Position numbers and translations under genes: made by a program
Notes under the pieces: generated by a model
Told to the model about the DNA's origin: nothing
The model's database searches: none
Seen by the model: the letters and a program-made list of their open reading frames with translations, nothing else
Origin: CAMBDR01 sp046597185
Lineage (GTDB): Bacteria; Pseudomonadota; Gammaproteobacteria; Burkholderiales; Burkholderiaceae_D
Assembly (NCBI GenBank): GCA_046597185.1
Contig: JBKJLF010000515.1
Coordinates: 1 to 37,007 of the forward strand
DNA length: 37,007 nucleotides
Direction of reading: 5' to 3'
Part shown: piece by piece, positions 16,390 through 25,047 of the stretch
Layout: every line of letters starts with the position of its first letter
How positions within the stretch are numbered: the first letter of the stretch is position 1

Positions 16390-18101
16390 TTGACCCCCGG
16401 ACGAATAATCGATGTGAGAATTGCAGCATAGGTTTTTTCTTTCAAAGCTTCCATGGCAACATGCGGTGGCATGGGTTTGCCGGTCAGGTAACCCTGGATA
16501 TAACGGCAACCACGCTCGACCAAATATTCCATTTGATGTTCGGTTTCAACCCCTTCGGCCACCACCGATAAATCCAGATGTTTTGCCAAATCCAGCACGG
16601 CATTACAAATGGCCGCATCTTTTTGTGAATCGGGTAAGTCTTTAATAAACGCGCGATCCACTTTTAATACCGAAATCGGAAAGCGCTTTAAATAAGCCAG
16701 CGACGAATAACCGGTGCCAAAATCGTCAATTGCGATGCGGGCATTACGTGCCGTCATTTTGCTCAATACACTTTCGGCTTGAATCGGGTCAATCATGAGG
16801 GTGCCTTCGGTAATTTCCAACAATAATTGATCGCCATTTAAACCGGAAAATGCCAGCGCATCATCCAATACATCCAAAAATTGGTCATTGCGAAACTGGC
16901 GCGGGCTGACATTGACTGAAATATACAGCCGTCGCTTGCACACGTCTTCAAAACTTTTTAATTGCACACAGGCCGATTTTAAAGCCCATGCGCCCAATAA
17001 ATTGATTAAACCATTACTTTCGGCCAGTGGAATGAAATGCACGGGTGGCACCATGCCCAAACTGGGATGCATCCAGCGCATCAGGGTTTCAAAACCCTGA
17101 ATCTGGCGCGAACGCGCATCGACAATAGGTTGATAATACAATAAAAATTCACCTTCGCGCACGGCGTGGAACATGGCCGCTTCCAAGGTGATATCGTGTT
17201 CCGGCGGAGCAATTTGTTGTGGGCTATAAACCACACAGCGTGCTTTACCGGTCTCTTTGGCTCGGTACATGGCGGTATCGGCATGGGCCAACAGTTTGAT
17301 TTCATCATCGCCATGCTCCGGGTAAATCGCCACGCCCACCGAGGCCCCCACGTAAATGGTTTGGCCATCAACTTCAAAGGGCGATTGCAAGGTGGCGATT
17401 AAACGGTTGCTGACGATTTTAATTTCCGCTTGCGTGACGGTGCCGGGCAGGATGGCGACAAATTCATCGCCGCCCACGCGCGCCAGGGTGTCGCTGTCAC
17501 GCAAGGCTTTGACCAGACGTGAGGTGGCCATGCGCAGCAAGGCATCACCGACCGGATGGCCTAATACGTCGTTGACTTTTTTAAATCCGTCCAGGTCCAG
17601 CATGGCGACCGAAAAACCTTGCCCGGTGCGGCGCGAACGCGCAATCGTCATGCGCAAACGGTCGGATAAGAGTAAGCGGTTGGGTAATTCGGTGAGTGAA
17701 TCGTGGGTCGCCATATGGCGCAATTGTTCTTCTGTTACCCGATGCGCAGAAATATCGCGCCCAATGGCAATGAATTCGGTGGCGTGATGGCGGCTTTGAT
17801 AAGTCGAGATTTGAATTTCAAGCCAGAGCGGGGCGGAATCGGTTTTGATACGCACTTCAGCCCGGCTGGGTTTTTGCTGTTGTTGCACTTGCTTGAAGGC
17901 GACTTCAAACGCGGGCCGATCCGGTTCCAGCAAGAGATTGAAAAATGGGATGCCGTATAAGTCATTGGTGGTGCCAATTAACTGGCGCGTGCGGCGGCTG
18001 CTATACAAAATGTCGGCAGCGTGGTTAAAGCGTAGCACGACATCGCCCGCTGCTTCCAGCAGGCTTTCCAGTTCAAGATGGGCATCTGATGCAGGATTCA
18101 T
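16386..18101 (-). CDS. PAS-GGDEF-EAL cyclic-di-GMP enzyme
   Basis: A 571-residue cytosolic protein: PAS domain (about 8-122, ending IGRDISAHR), GGDEF domain (about 130-290) with intact RVGGDEFV, and EAL domain (about 305-555). In the EAL domain the signature reads ETL (QGFETLMRWMHP), but the catalytic Glu and the other motifs remain: NVSPRQF, EITEGTLM, DDFGTGYSSLAYLK, KVDRAFI, VVAEGVET. Both synthase and phosphodiesterase activities are therefore possible. It is the first gene of the putative four-gene operon and overlaps the HDOD gene by four bases. About 230 bp upstream without a gene separate it from the fad pair. Confidence 0.93.
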   Translation of the reverse strand: MNPASDAHLELESLLEAAGDVVLRFNHAADILYSSRRTRQLIGTTNDLYGIPFFNLLLEPDRPAFEVAFKQVQQQQKPSRAEVRIKTDSAPLWLEIQISTYQSRHHATEFIAIGRDISAHRVTEEQLRHMATHDSLTELPNRLLLSDRLRMTIARSRRTGQGFSVAMLDLDGFKKVNDVLGHPVGDALLRMATSRLVKALRDSDTLARVGGDEFVAILPGTVTQAEIKIVSNRLIATLQSPFEVDGQTIYVGASVGVAIYPEHGDDEIKLLAHADTAMYRAKETGKARCVVYSPQQIAPPEHDITLEAAMFHAVREGEFLLYYQPIVDARSRQIQGFETLMRWMHPSLGMVPPVHFIPLAESNGLINLLGAWALKSACVQLKSFEDVCKRRLYISVNVSPRQFRNDQFLDVLDDALAFSGLNGDQLLLEITEGTLMIDPIQAESVLSKMTARNARIAIDDFGTGYSSLAYLKRFPISVLKVDRAFIKDLPDSQKDAAICNAVLDLAKHLDLSVVAEGVETEHQMEYLVERGCRYIQGYLTGKPMPPHVAMEALKEKTYAAILTSIIRPGVK

Positions 18102-18202
18102 CGGGCAAACCTAAAATTTTGCGACATTAAGTGGTGTTGGCAAGTTCTATGCAAACAGGTCGTCGTGAAATTGAATCTGATTCTGAAATGAAATGTATCA
18201 CC

Positions 18203-18222
18203 AAAACCTGCTTCAACGCAGG
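18203..18222 (-). terminator. Weak intrinsic terminator downstream of the fad pair
   Basis: On the minus strand CCTGC-GTTGAA-GCAGG is followed by TTTT. It lies about 110 nt after the fadJ-like stop codon and before the GGDEF-EAL start at 18101. The 5-bp stem makes this a weak call. The rest of 18102-18331 shows no gene. Confidence 0.35.
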
Positions 18223-18331
18223 AAAATATCGCTTTATCGGAGCGCGTGTTGCAGATTTTGGTGTTGCGTTGCGCAAAAAGTCTGGCTTGTTTCTTTTTGT
18301 TGATTTTATGGTACTTCTTATTGGTGTTTGA

Positions 18332-20446
18332 TTAGACCAGCTTTGGTATCGAAAAGCGCGTACCATAACGGCTTTGTAAGGCTTGGGCGCGTTCGGTAAA
18401 TGCGGCATGGCCGACGTGTTCAATAAATTGGCGCGCGCCGCCGGTCCAGGGTGGGAAGCCAAAGCCAAAAATCGAGCCGATATTGGCATCGCGTGCCGAT
18501 TCCAGCACCCCTTCATTCAGGCAGCGCAGGGTTTCAATGGCTTGAATGTAAAGCAAGCGGTCGCACACATCCTGAAACGGCACTTCGACCCGGGTTTCAT
18601 CCGCTTTGCCAAACAATTCAAGTAATCCGGGCCAGAGTTGTTTTTTGGCACCCGCCGGATAGTCATAAAACCCGGCCCCCGCCGCCTTACCTGCACGTTG
18701 GCATTGGTTGAGCAGGGTATCGAGCACGCCGACGGCCGAATGCGTTTGATAGGGAACGCCCGCCGCCGCCAAATCATGCGCGGTTTGTTGGTGTACGGCC
18801 CAGGCCAGACTGAGGCTCACTTCATCCTGTACCGCCAATGGCCCGACTGGCATGCTAACTGCCAGCGCGGCATTTTCAATCACGGCGGCGGGCACGCCTT
18901 CTTGCAACAGGGCCATGCCTTCATTGACGAAACAGCCAAACACGCGGCTGGTGAAAAAGCCGCGCGAGTCGTTGACCACAATCGGGTATTTACCCAACTG
19001 CAAAACATAGTCATAAGCACGCGCCAGGCTTTGCGGTGAGGTTTGCTTGCCTTTGATAATTTCCACCAGCTTCATTTTATCGACCGGCGAAAAAAAGTGT
19101 AAGCCGATAAAGCGCGCCGGGTCGGGAAAGGCCTCGGCCAGACCACTGATGGGCAAGGTGGAGGTATTGCTGGTCATTAAACTATCGGGGCCAAGATGGG
19201 GCACCAGCGCTTGCGTGACTTCGGCTTTGAGGGCGCGTTTTTCAAATACCGCTTCAATCACCAGCTCGCACCCGGCAAAGTTGGCAAAATCAGCGCTGGG
19301 TTGGATCAAATCCAGCGTGGCTTGCGCTTGTTCGGCACTGGTTTTGCCGCGTTGCTGGCGTTTTTGCAGCAGTTTGGCGCTATAGGCTTTGCCGTTTTCG
19401 GCTTTTTCCAAACTCACATCGTGCAGCACGCAGTGGATGCCTCGGCTGGCATTGGCCCAGGTAATGCCAGCACCCATCATGCCAGCGCCCACCACGCCCA
19501 CCTGCTTGACTTTGGTTTTGGCAAATTCCGCCGGGCGACTTTTGCCGCTTTGCATTTCTTGCATCTGAAAAAAGAAGGTAGTGATCATGTTTTTGGCTAC
19601 CTGGCCCGTTGCCAATTCGGTGAAGTAGCGGCTTTCGATCAGCAAGGCGGTATCGATATCGACTTGCACGCCTTCCACCATGGTACTCAAAATGGCTTCC
19701 GGGGCCGGGTAATTGCCACGGGTTTTTTCGCGCAGCATGGCCGGGGCCACCATCGCCATTTGCATAATCTTGGGAGAAAACATATCGCCGCCGGGAAGGC
19801 GAAAGCCGGGTTTGTCCCAGGCTTGCTGCGGGGCCGGGTTGGCGGCAATAAAGGCGCGTGCTTGCGCTTGCATCTCGTCCATGTCGCTTACAATGGCGTG
19901 GATGAAGCCATGTTGCAGCGCTTGCTGTGCCGTCATGCGCTCGCCTTCCATCAAAAACGGCATGGCCGCTTGCAGGCCCAGCATGCGCACGGTGCGGATG
20001 ACGCCGCCAGCACCGGGCAACAGGCCCAGTGTGACTTCAGGAAAGCCCAATTCCAGCTTCGGCGTATCCAGCGCAATGCGGTGGTGGCAGGCGAGGGTGA
20101 GTTCCAGACCACCACCGAGCGCGCTGCCGTGGATTAGCGCCACCACTGGTTTGCCCAGCAATTCCAGGCGGCGCATGGCGCGGTGGTTGGCTTCGAGCAT
20201 GGCGCGGCAAGCCGCTGCGTCCTTGGGTTGAATGGCCAATAATTCGTTTAAATCGCCACCGGCAAAAAAGGTGGATTTGTTTGATGTGAGTAACACCCCG
20301 GTAATCGATGCTTTTTCCTGTTCCAGCCGCGTCACAATCGCGGCAAAGGCTTGTTGGAAGGCTTGATTCATGGTGTTGACGGCTTGACCCGGCATGTCGA
20401 TGCAGAGTGTGACGATGCCAGCGTCATCGATTTGGTAATTGATCAT
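18332..20446 (-). CDS. fadJ: Multifunctional fatty-acid oxidation enzyme: enoyl-CoA hydratase / 3-hydroxyacyl-CoA dehydrogenase (FadJ-like)
   Basis: A 704-residue two-part enzyme of beta-oxidation. The N-terminal crotonase domain (about 1-190) has the oxyanion-hole stretches FFAGGDLNEL and HGSALGGGLELTLAC, with the catalytic glutamates E115 and E137 in position. The dehydrogenase part begins at VKQVGVVGAGMMGAGITW (GXGXXG at 320-325) and includes NTSTLPISGLA, GLHFFSPVDKMKLVEII and the C-terminal FGFGFPPWTGGARQFI. The start at 20446 is preceded by a GAGGA ribosome site; a longer frame upstream overlaps the thiolase gene and is not used. It lies 40 bp after the thiolase, the E. coli fadI-fadJ order. 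Confidence 0.93.
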   Translation of the reverse strand: MINYQIDDAGIVTLCIDMPGQAVNTMNQAFQQAFAAIVTRLEQEKASITGVLLTSNKSTFFAGGDLNELLAIQPKDAAACRAMLEANHRAMRRLELLGKPVVALIHGSALGGGLELTLACHHRIALDTPKLELGFPEVTLGLLPGAGGVIRTVRMLGLQAAMPFLMEGERMTAQQALQHGFIHAIVSDMDEMQAQARAFIAANPAPQQAWDKPGFRLPGGDMFSPKIMQMAMVAPAMLREKTRGNYPAPEAILSTMVEGVQVDIDTALLIESRYFTELATGQVAKNMITTFFFQMQEMQSGKSRPAEFAKTKVKQVGVVGAGMMGAGITWANASRGIHCVLHDVSLEKAENGKAYSAKLLQKRQQRGKTSAEQAQATLDLIQPSADFANFAGCELVIEAVFEKRALKAEVTQALVPHLGPDSLMTSNTSTLPISGLAEAFPDPARFIGLHFFSPVDKMKLVEIIKGKQTSPQSLARAYDYVLQLGKYPIVVNDSRGFFTSRVFGCFVNEGMALLQEGVPAAVIENAALAVSMPVGPLAVQDEVSLSLAWAVHQQTAHDLAAAGVPYQTHSAVGVLDTLLNQCQRAGKAAGAGFYDYPAGAKKQLWPGLLELFGKADETRVEVPFQDVCDRLLYIQAIETLRCLNEGVLESARDANIGSIFGFGFPPWTGGARQFIEHVGHAAFTERAQALQSRYGTRFSIPKLV

Positions 20447-20486
20447 GGTGTCCTCAAATAAAGGCTTGAATTTTTTGTGGATTGAC

Positions 20487-21689
20487 TTAAAGCCGCTCAA
20501 TAATGGTGGCAATGCCCATGCCGCCACCGACGCACAGGGTAATCAAGCCCCGGCGCAGATTGCGTTGTTCCAGCGCATCGATCAAATTGCCCAGCAACAT
20601 ACAACCGGTTGCGCCCAGCGGGTGGCCCAGTGCAATCGAACCGCCATACACATTCACTTTGTCTGCGGGAACCTGCAAATCCTTCATAAACTTCATCACC
20701 ACGGCAGAAAACGCTTCGTTGACTTCAAATAAATCGATATCGTGGATGCTTAAATTGGCTTTTTGCAAGGCCTTCAAGGTGGCAGGGCCGGGGCCGGTCA
20801 GCATAATGGTGGGGTCGGTGCCTGTGACGGCGCAAGAGACGATGCGTGCGCGTGGCGTTAAGCCCATGCGCTGGCCCGCTGCCTGCGAGCCGATCAGGGT
20901 GAGGGCGGCACCATCGACAATGCCGGACGAATTGCCCGCCGTATGCACATGGTTGATACGTTCCACCTGCGGGTATTTGCCAATGGCGATGGCATCAAAA
21001 CCCATTTGCCCTGGCATTTCAAACGAGGCTTTTAAAGCGCCCAAGCCTTCGAGCGTGGTATTGGCTTTGATAAATTCATCTTGCGCCAGCACGATCAAGC
21101 CATTTTGGTCATGTACCGGGCATATTGATTTGAAATGACCGGCGGCGCGCGCGGCTGCGGCTTTTTGCTGTGAGTGCAGGGCAAAGGCATCCACATCATG
21201 GCGGCTAAAGCCTTCCAGCGTGGCAATCAAATCCGCCCCAATGCCTTGTGGCACAAACGAGGTGGCCATACTGGTGCGTGGGTCGGCGGCCCAGGCACCG
21301 CCATCCATGCCCATCGGCACGCGTGACATCGATTCCACGCCACCCGCCACCACCATGTCTTCCCAGCCGGAACGTACTTTTTGCGCCGCCAGATTAACCG
21401 CTTCCAGCCCGGAGGCGCAAAAGCGATTCAGTTGCACGCCCGCTACTTGCCAATCCCAGTTGGCGGCCAGCGCGGCGGTTTTGGCGATACAACTGCCCTG
21501 ATCACCGACCGGGGTGACGCAGCCGATGACCACATCGTCGATCAGGGCAGTATCCAGATCATGCCGATGTTGCAATTCGCGCATCAAACCGCTGAGCAGG
21601 TCGATGGGTTTAATGCTATGCAGTGAACCATCTTTTTTGCCCTTGCCGCGCGGGGTGCGGATGGCGTCATAGATAAATGCTTCGGTCAT
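20487..21689 (-). CDS. fadI: Acetyl-CoA C-acyltransferase (thiolase, FadI-like)
   Basis: A 400-residue thiolase that cleaves 3-ketoacyl-CoA in the last step of beta-oxidation. The nucleophilic cysteine is C91 in LNRFCASGLEAVN; the second catalytic pair lies in GGSIALGHPLGATG (His) and LITLCVGGGMG (Cys). Other thiolase marks are YDAIRTPRGKGKKDG at the N-terminus and FEVNEAFSAV. The ATG at 21689 has an AGGAGAG ribosome site; an upstream extension of the frame only translates the tandem repeat region. Paired with the fadJ-like gene downstream as one operon. The choice between FadI and FadA depends on phylogeny not done here. Confidence 0.92.
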   Translation of the reverse strand: MTEAFIYDAIRTPRGKGKKDGSLHSIKPIDLLSGLMRELQHRHDLDTALIDDVVIGCVTPVGDQGSCIAKTAALAANWDWQVAGVQLNRFCASGLEAVNLAAQKVRSGWEDMVVAGGVESMSRVPMGMDGGAWAADPRTSMATSFVPQGIGADLIATLEGFSRHDVDAFALHSQQKAAAARAAGHFKSICPVHDQNGLIVLAQDEFIKANTTLEGLGALKASFEMPGQMGFDAIAIGKYPQVERINHVHTAGNSSGIVDGAALTLIGSQAAGQRMGLTPRARIVSCAVTGTDPTIMLTGPGPATLKALQKANLSIHDIDLFEVNEAFSAVVMKFMKDLQVPADKVNVYGGSIALGHPLGATGCMLLGNLIDALEQRNLRRGLITLCVGGGMGIATIIERL

Positions 21690-21733
21690 ACAGCTCTCCT
21701 TAAGTGAATACAGGCATAATACGTAGCGGCGCA

Positions 21734-21777
21734 CTACAAAGCAAGTACAAAGCAAGTACAAAGCAAGTACAAAGCAA
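21734..21777. repeat. Four 11-bp tandem repeats upstream of the thiolase
   Basis: The unit GTACAAAGCAA is repeated at 21745, 21756 and 21767, with a first copy at 21734 differing only in its first two bases. It lies 45-90 bp upstream of the thiolase ATG, so it overlaps the promoter or leader on the minus strand. An 11-bp period places each copy on nearly the same face of the helix. Confidence 0.8.
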
Positions 21778-21871
21778 GTGCTTGACTGGTAAATTCCAGA
21801 CATTGCGCTAAAACTGCGCAAATTTGTGCAAAAATGCACAACGCCGCTTAACTTTTTCTGTCAGGTGAACC

Positions 21872-22360
21872 ATGTCGGACACGTCAGTGATCAACCCTTT
21901 TCAAACCCATCAGGTACGCAATCAATCGCAGCCATTTGGCGCGGTGAATTTGTTTGCGGTGGATATCGTCCTGCAAGCGGCCTTGCAACGCGAGAGTGGT
22001 GCCGACGCGGCTGGACAGGCGCAGCAAGCGGTGCAATGCCATGTGCTGGGGCAAAGCATTGCCGATGCTGCGGCGCAAGATTGGCCGCGTCTGGCCAATG
22101 TGTATTCACCGCGCTTGCAAAGCTACAACACCCGTGGCCAACGCAACGCGATTGTGGTCCAGCGCTTGAAGGATAAACTGGGCAATCGCGCCAATGCGTC
22201 TTCGGAAGTGGCATTTCAGGGCGCGCAGGCCTGGATGTTGGGGCCACCGGGCAAAGGGCCATTGCCAGCATTATGGAAATGGGCGGTGGCGGCCAATTTT
22301 GGCTGTTTGCCGGACGGGGTGGATGCCGCAGCGATTTTGCGGCGCGCCTTGCCGGACTGA
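21872..22360 (+). pseudogene. Internally deleted AidB-type acyl-CoA dehydrogenase
   Basis: The 162-residue frame joins three blocks of an acyl-CoA dehydrogenase of the AidB-like group, normally about 540-600 residues. Residues about 8-90 match the family N-terminus (AVNLFAVDIVLQAALQRE, then WPRLANVYSPRLQSYNTRG). Residues about 91-124 match the middle (RNAIVVQRLKDKLGNRANAS, SEVAFQGAQAWMLG). The last 20 (FGCLPDGVDAAAILRRALPD) match the C-terminus. The FAD- and acyl-CoA-binding domains and the catalytic region are gone, so no enzyme activity is expected, yet both joints keep the frame. It is divergent from the fadI/fadJ pair, where an acyl-CoA dehydrogenase would fit. Block assignment is from memory of the family. 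Confidence 0.65.
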
Positions 22361-22400
22361 TTTGCAGGCCCGTGCGCGCCTGATTTGATAGGGAACCATT

Positions 22401-23735
22401 ATGCCCAAACTGTTACGATTTACCGTATTTTCGGTGCGCGATTTACTCATTAGCTCGGGGCCAGCCTTACTCTTGATCGGCTTGGCGGTGCTCTTGATTT
22501 ATTATTGGGCCGACCCGAATCCGCCCAAACGCGTTACCCTGGCCACCGGGCAAGAGAATGGCGCTTACGATAAATTTGGCAAGCAATATCAAGCATCCCT
22601 GAAAAAGCAGCATATTCAATTGACGTTAAAGCCGTCCAAAGGGTCGCAAGAGAATTTGCAGAGTCTGCATCATCGTTTAAGCGGGGTCGATTTAGCCTTT
22701 GTGCAGAGCGGATCGACCGACGAAGAAGCGGCGCAGCGCCAAGGTTTGGTGTCGCTGGGTAGTTTATTCAAAGAACCGGTCTGGATTTTTTACAAAGCGC
22801 CGCACGCCATCACCGACCTCAAGCAATTTCGTGCTATGAAGATGAATATTGGGCAAGAGGGCACGGGTGTGCCGCGTTTATTGCGGCAGTTATTGGGTTT
22901 GAACGGGGTGGAGCCGAAAGAAATCAATCTGAGCGATTTGGACGACACGCCCGCCACGGTGGCCTTGCTGGAAGGTAAAATTGATGCCCTGGTATTCATT
23001 TCTGCGCCCGAAGCGCCGCTGGTGCAAATGTTATTGCAAACGCCCGGTGTACAAACCTTTGATTTTAGCCAGGCCGAAGCCTATAGCCGCCACTTACCGT
23101 TTTTGTCGCATTTGATTTTGCCGCGCGGCATTGTTGATTTTGGGCGTAATATTCCGGCGCAAGACATCCATTTAATTGCACCTACCGCCACCTTGGTAGG
23201 GCGTTCGGATATTCACCCTGCCTTGGTGCAATTATTTGTTCAGGCGGCGAGCAAAATCCATGGTGGTGCGGGTTGGTTTCACCATCGGGGAGAATTCCCT
23301 TCGGCCAATTACACCGAAATTCCCGTCACACCGCAAGCGGAGCGCTTCTACCAAAACGGCGTGCCGTGGATGCAGCATTATTTACCCTTTGGGATAGCCA
23401 ATTTCTTTGACCGGATGTGGGTGTTTATTGTCGCTTTTGGCGCGCTGGTATTGCCGCTGTCGAGAATTTTGTCGCCGCTGTATAACTGGCGCATCCGCTC
23501 ACGCGTGTACCGCTGGTACGGGCAATTGCGCATCATCGAGCAGGCGCTGGAGCAGGGCGGGGCGCAAGACTACACGAAGCAATATCAGCAATTAATTGAA
23601 TTGGAAGAGCGCGTGAATCAAACTTCGATACCGCTCTCGTTTGCCGATGGCTTGTACGATTTGCGGGCGCATATTCATTTGGTGCGGGAACAGGTGCGGC
23701 AAATGATGGCGGAGAACAAAGGGGCGGAGAAATGA
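22401..23735 (+). CDS. TAXI-family TRAP solute-binding protein, membrane anchored
   Basis: A 444-residue protein with an N-terminal membrane helix (about 17-36) followed by a TAXI (TRAP-associated extracytoplasmic immunogenic) domain: RVTLATGQENGAYDKFGKQY, then LAFVQSGSTDEEA, KMNIGQEGTGVPRLLRQLLG and LLEGKIDALVFIS. A second hydrophobic helix (about 338-358) precedes a charged C-terminal tail (RIRSRVYRWYGQLRIIEQAL) probably in the cytoplasm. Classical TAXI proteins feed a TRAP permease; none is encoded nearby, so this belongs to the stand-alone anchored group with unknown ligand. Its stop overlaps the next start (ATGA), tying it to the ElaA-like gene. Confidence 0.87.
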   Translation: MPKLLRFTVFSVRDLLISSGPALLLIGLAVLLIYYWADPNPPKRVTLATGQENGAYDKFGKQYQASLKKQHIQLTLKPSKGSQENLQSLHHRLSGVDLAFVQSGSTDEEAAQRQGLVSLGSLFKEPVWIFYKAPHAITDLKQFRAMKMNIGQEGTGVPRLLRQLLGLNGVEPKEINLSDLDDTPATVALLEGKIDALVFISAPEAPLVQMLLQTPGVQTFDFSQAEAYSRHLPFLSHLILPRGIVDFGRNIPAQDIHLIAPTATLVGRSDIHPALVQLFVQAASKIHGGAGWFHHRGEFPSANYTEIPVTPQAERFYQNGVPWMQHYLPFGIANFFDRMWVFIVAFGALVLPLSRILSPLYNWRIRSRVYRWYGQLRIIEQALEQGGAQDYTKQYQQLIELEERVNQTSIPLSFADGLYDLRAHIHLVREQVRQMMAENKGAEK

Positions 23736-24220
23736 TTCACTGGCAATGGTGTCAATTTGATGCGCTCAGCGGCCGCGAGTTGTATGCGGTGTTGCAATTG
23801 CGCTGCGAGGTGTTTGTGGTGGAACAAAATTGTGTTTATTTGGATGTGGATGGCCTGGATGTGGATTGCTGGCATTTGTTGGGCTGGCGCGCTGGTGCTG
23901 ATGAGGCTGGTGGTGAGGGCGGCGCGCCGCAGTTGGTGGCGTATTTGCGCGGCATGGGGCCGGGGGTGAAGTTTGAACAGGCCAGCCTGGGGCGCGTGCT
24001 CACGCATGCGAGTGCACGCGGCGGCGGGGTCGGGCGCGCGCTGGTGGCGCAGGGGCTGGCGTGTATGCGTGAGCAGTTTCCGGGTGTGCCGATCAAGATT
24101 GGGGCGCAGTGCTATTTGCAGGCGTTTTATGAGAGTTTTGGCTTTGTAGCGTGTTCGGCTGCGTATGACGAAGACGGTATCCCGCATATTGATATGTTGC
24201 GTAGTAGGGAGGCCGTGTGA
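23732..24220 (+). CDS. ElaA-type GNAT acetyltransferase
   Basis: A 162-residue N-acetyltransferase of the ElaA group. Family marks are LYAVLQLRCEVFVVEQNCVY followed by DVDGLDVDCWHL near the N-terminus, the acetyl-CoA loop LGRVLTHASARGGGVGRALV (R/Q-x-x-G-x-G/A-like) and the C-terminal AFYESFGFVACSAAYDEDGIPHIDM. A glycine-rich insert (residues about 52-62) replaces the usual short turn. Substrate unknown. It overlaps the TAXI gene upstream by four bases and the AlkD-like remnant downstream by four, so the three are translationally linked. Confidence 0.88.
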   Translation: MIHWQWCQFDALSGRELYAVLQLRCEVFVVEQNCVYLDVDGLDVDCWHLLGWRAGADEAGGEGGAPQLVAYLRGMGPGVKFEQASLGRVLTHASARGGGVGRALVAQGLACMREQFPGVPIKIGAQCYLQAFYESFGFVACSAAYDEDGIPHIDMLRSREAV

Positions 24221-24567
24221 GCGGGCAGGAATTTTTGGCGCAGGCGCAAAGTGTTCTGGCCCCGCTGGCTGATCCGGTGCGGGCGGTGGCGATGGCGGCG
24301 TATATGAAGCATCATTTTGCATTTTTTGGCATTGCTTCGCCAGCGCGGCGTGCGGCCTGCAAGCCTTTGCTGCGCGCGGCGTCCGGGTTGGATGGCGCTG
24401 CTGTGCTGGATTTGGAGCCAGAGAAAGCGTTTTTTATTCGCAAGGCAATCGGCTGGGCGCTACGCGATTATGCGCATCATGACCCGGCTTGGGTGCGGCA
24501 GTTTTTGCTGGAGCACAAGGAAAAATTATCGGGGCTGAGTTATCGGGAGGCGGGGAAGCATTTGTGA
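24217..24567 (+). pseudogene. AlkD-like DNA alkylation repair protein with internal deletion
   Basis: The family is about 220-240 residues; this frame has 116. The N-terminal ADPVRAVAMAAYMKHHFAFF and GIASPARRAACKPLL match the start of AlkD-type HEAT-repeat glycosylases. From about residue 69 the sequence jumps to the C-terminal block FFIRKAIGWALRDYAHHDPA and ends SYREAGKHL. The middle part, which carries the WWD-type catalytic segment, is missing but the frame is kept. A GTG start (24217) with ribosome site AGGGAGG overlaps the upstream stop as GTGA. Glycosylase activity is not expected. Confidence 0.7.
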
Positions 24568-24579
24568 TTTTTCAATCAC

Positions 24580-25047
24580 TTACTTTTTTGTTTTATCCGG
24601 GGCGCTATCTGGCGGCATGGTTGCTTTTTCGAGGGCAGGCCCAATGGCTTTGACTTGACCATACTTTTTGAGCCAGGTTAGCGCCGGATTTGCTGCGCCG
24701 CGCTCCCGGTTGCCTGAGCAACGTGATGTAGTATAGCGGGGCGTACTATCGCGCCCGTCATTGAGGTTTTTCAAATAGAGCAGATACGTTTTGCCCCTGG
24801 CGAAATTCTCGGCACAGGTTTCGCCTGTTATGACAACAAGAATCGGTGTTGCTGGCGTTTTCCAGCCAGCGGAAATTTGGAATGTGTTGGCGCTGGTTTG
24901 ACTGCTTGCCTCGATTATTTCCATTTCCGTCAACTGGCCAAGTACGACCAGATCGGCTTGTTGATAGGCGGTTTTGGTGCCAAGCGGGGTAACGCAATGG
25001 CAGGCTAATGCTCTGTTCATTAGCAGAAATAGCATTGAAAACGCCAA
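24580..25047 (-). CDS. Secreted cysteine-containing protein, TIMP/netrin-like fold possible
   Basis: About 155 residues. A hydrophobic signal-like stretch (FSMLFLLMNRALA) ends just before CHCVTPLGTK; the following AYQQADLVVLGQLTE, a central GWKTPATPILVVITGETCAE and a GKTYLLYLKN segment followed by TSRCSGN recall bacterial proteins with a TIMP-like (tissue inhibitor of metalloprotease) beta-barrel and a processed N-terminal CxC. Export and processing after ALA are likely. The start is unclear: TTG at 25047 and ATG at 25035 are available, and the signal peptide lacks a charged N-region unless translation starts further up, inside the adjacent divergent Rpn remnant. Function unknown. Confidence 0.55.
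   Translation of the reverse strand: MAFSMLFLLMNRALACHCVTPLGTKTAYQQADLVVLGQLTEMEIIEASSQTSANTFQISAGWKTPATPILVVITGETCAENFARGKTYLLYLKNLNDGRDSTPRYTTSRCSGNRERGAANPALTWLKKYGQVKAIGPALEKATMPPDSAPDKTKK

Noticed and set aside
19196..20137. Long plus-strand open frame opposite the fadJ-like gene
   Set aside because: It lies wholly antisense to a clear enzyme, has odd His/Gly-rich composition and no start signals; a compositional shadow.
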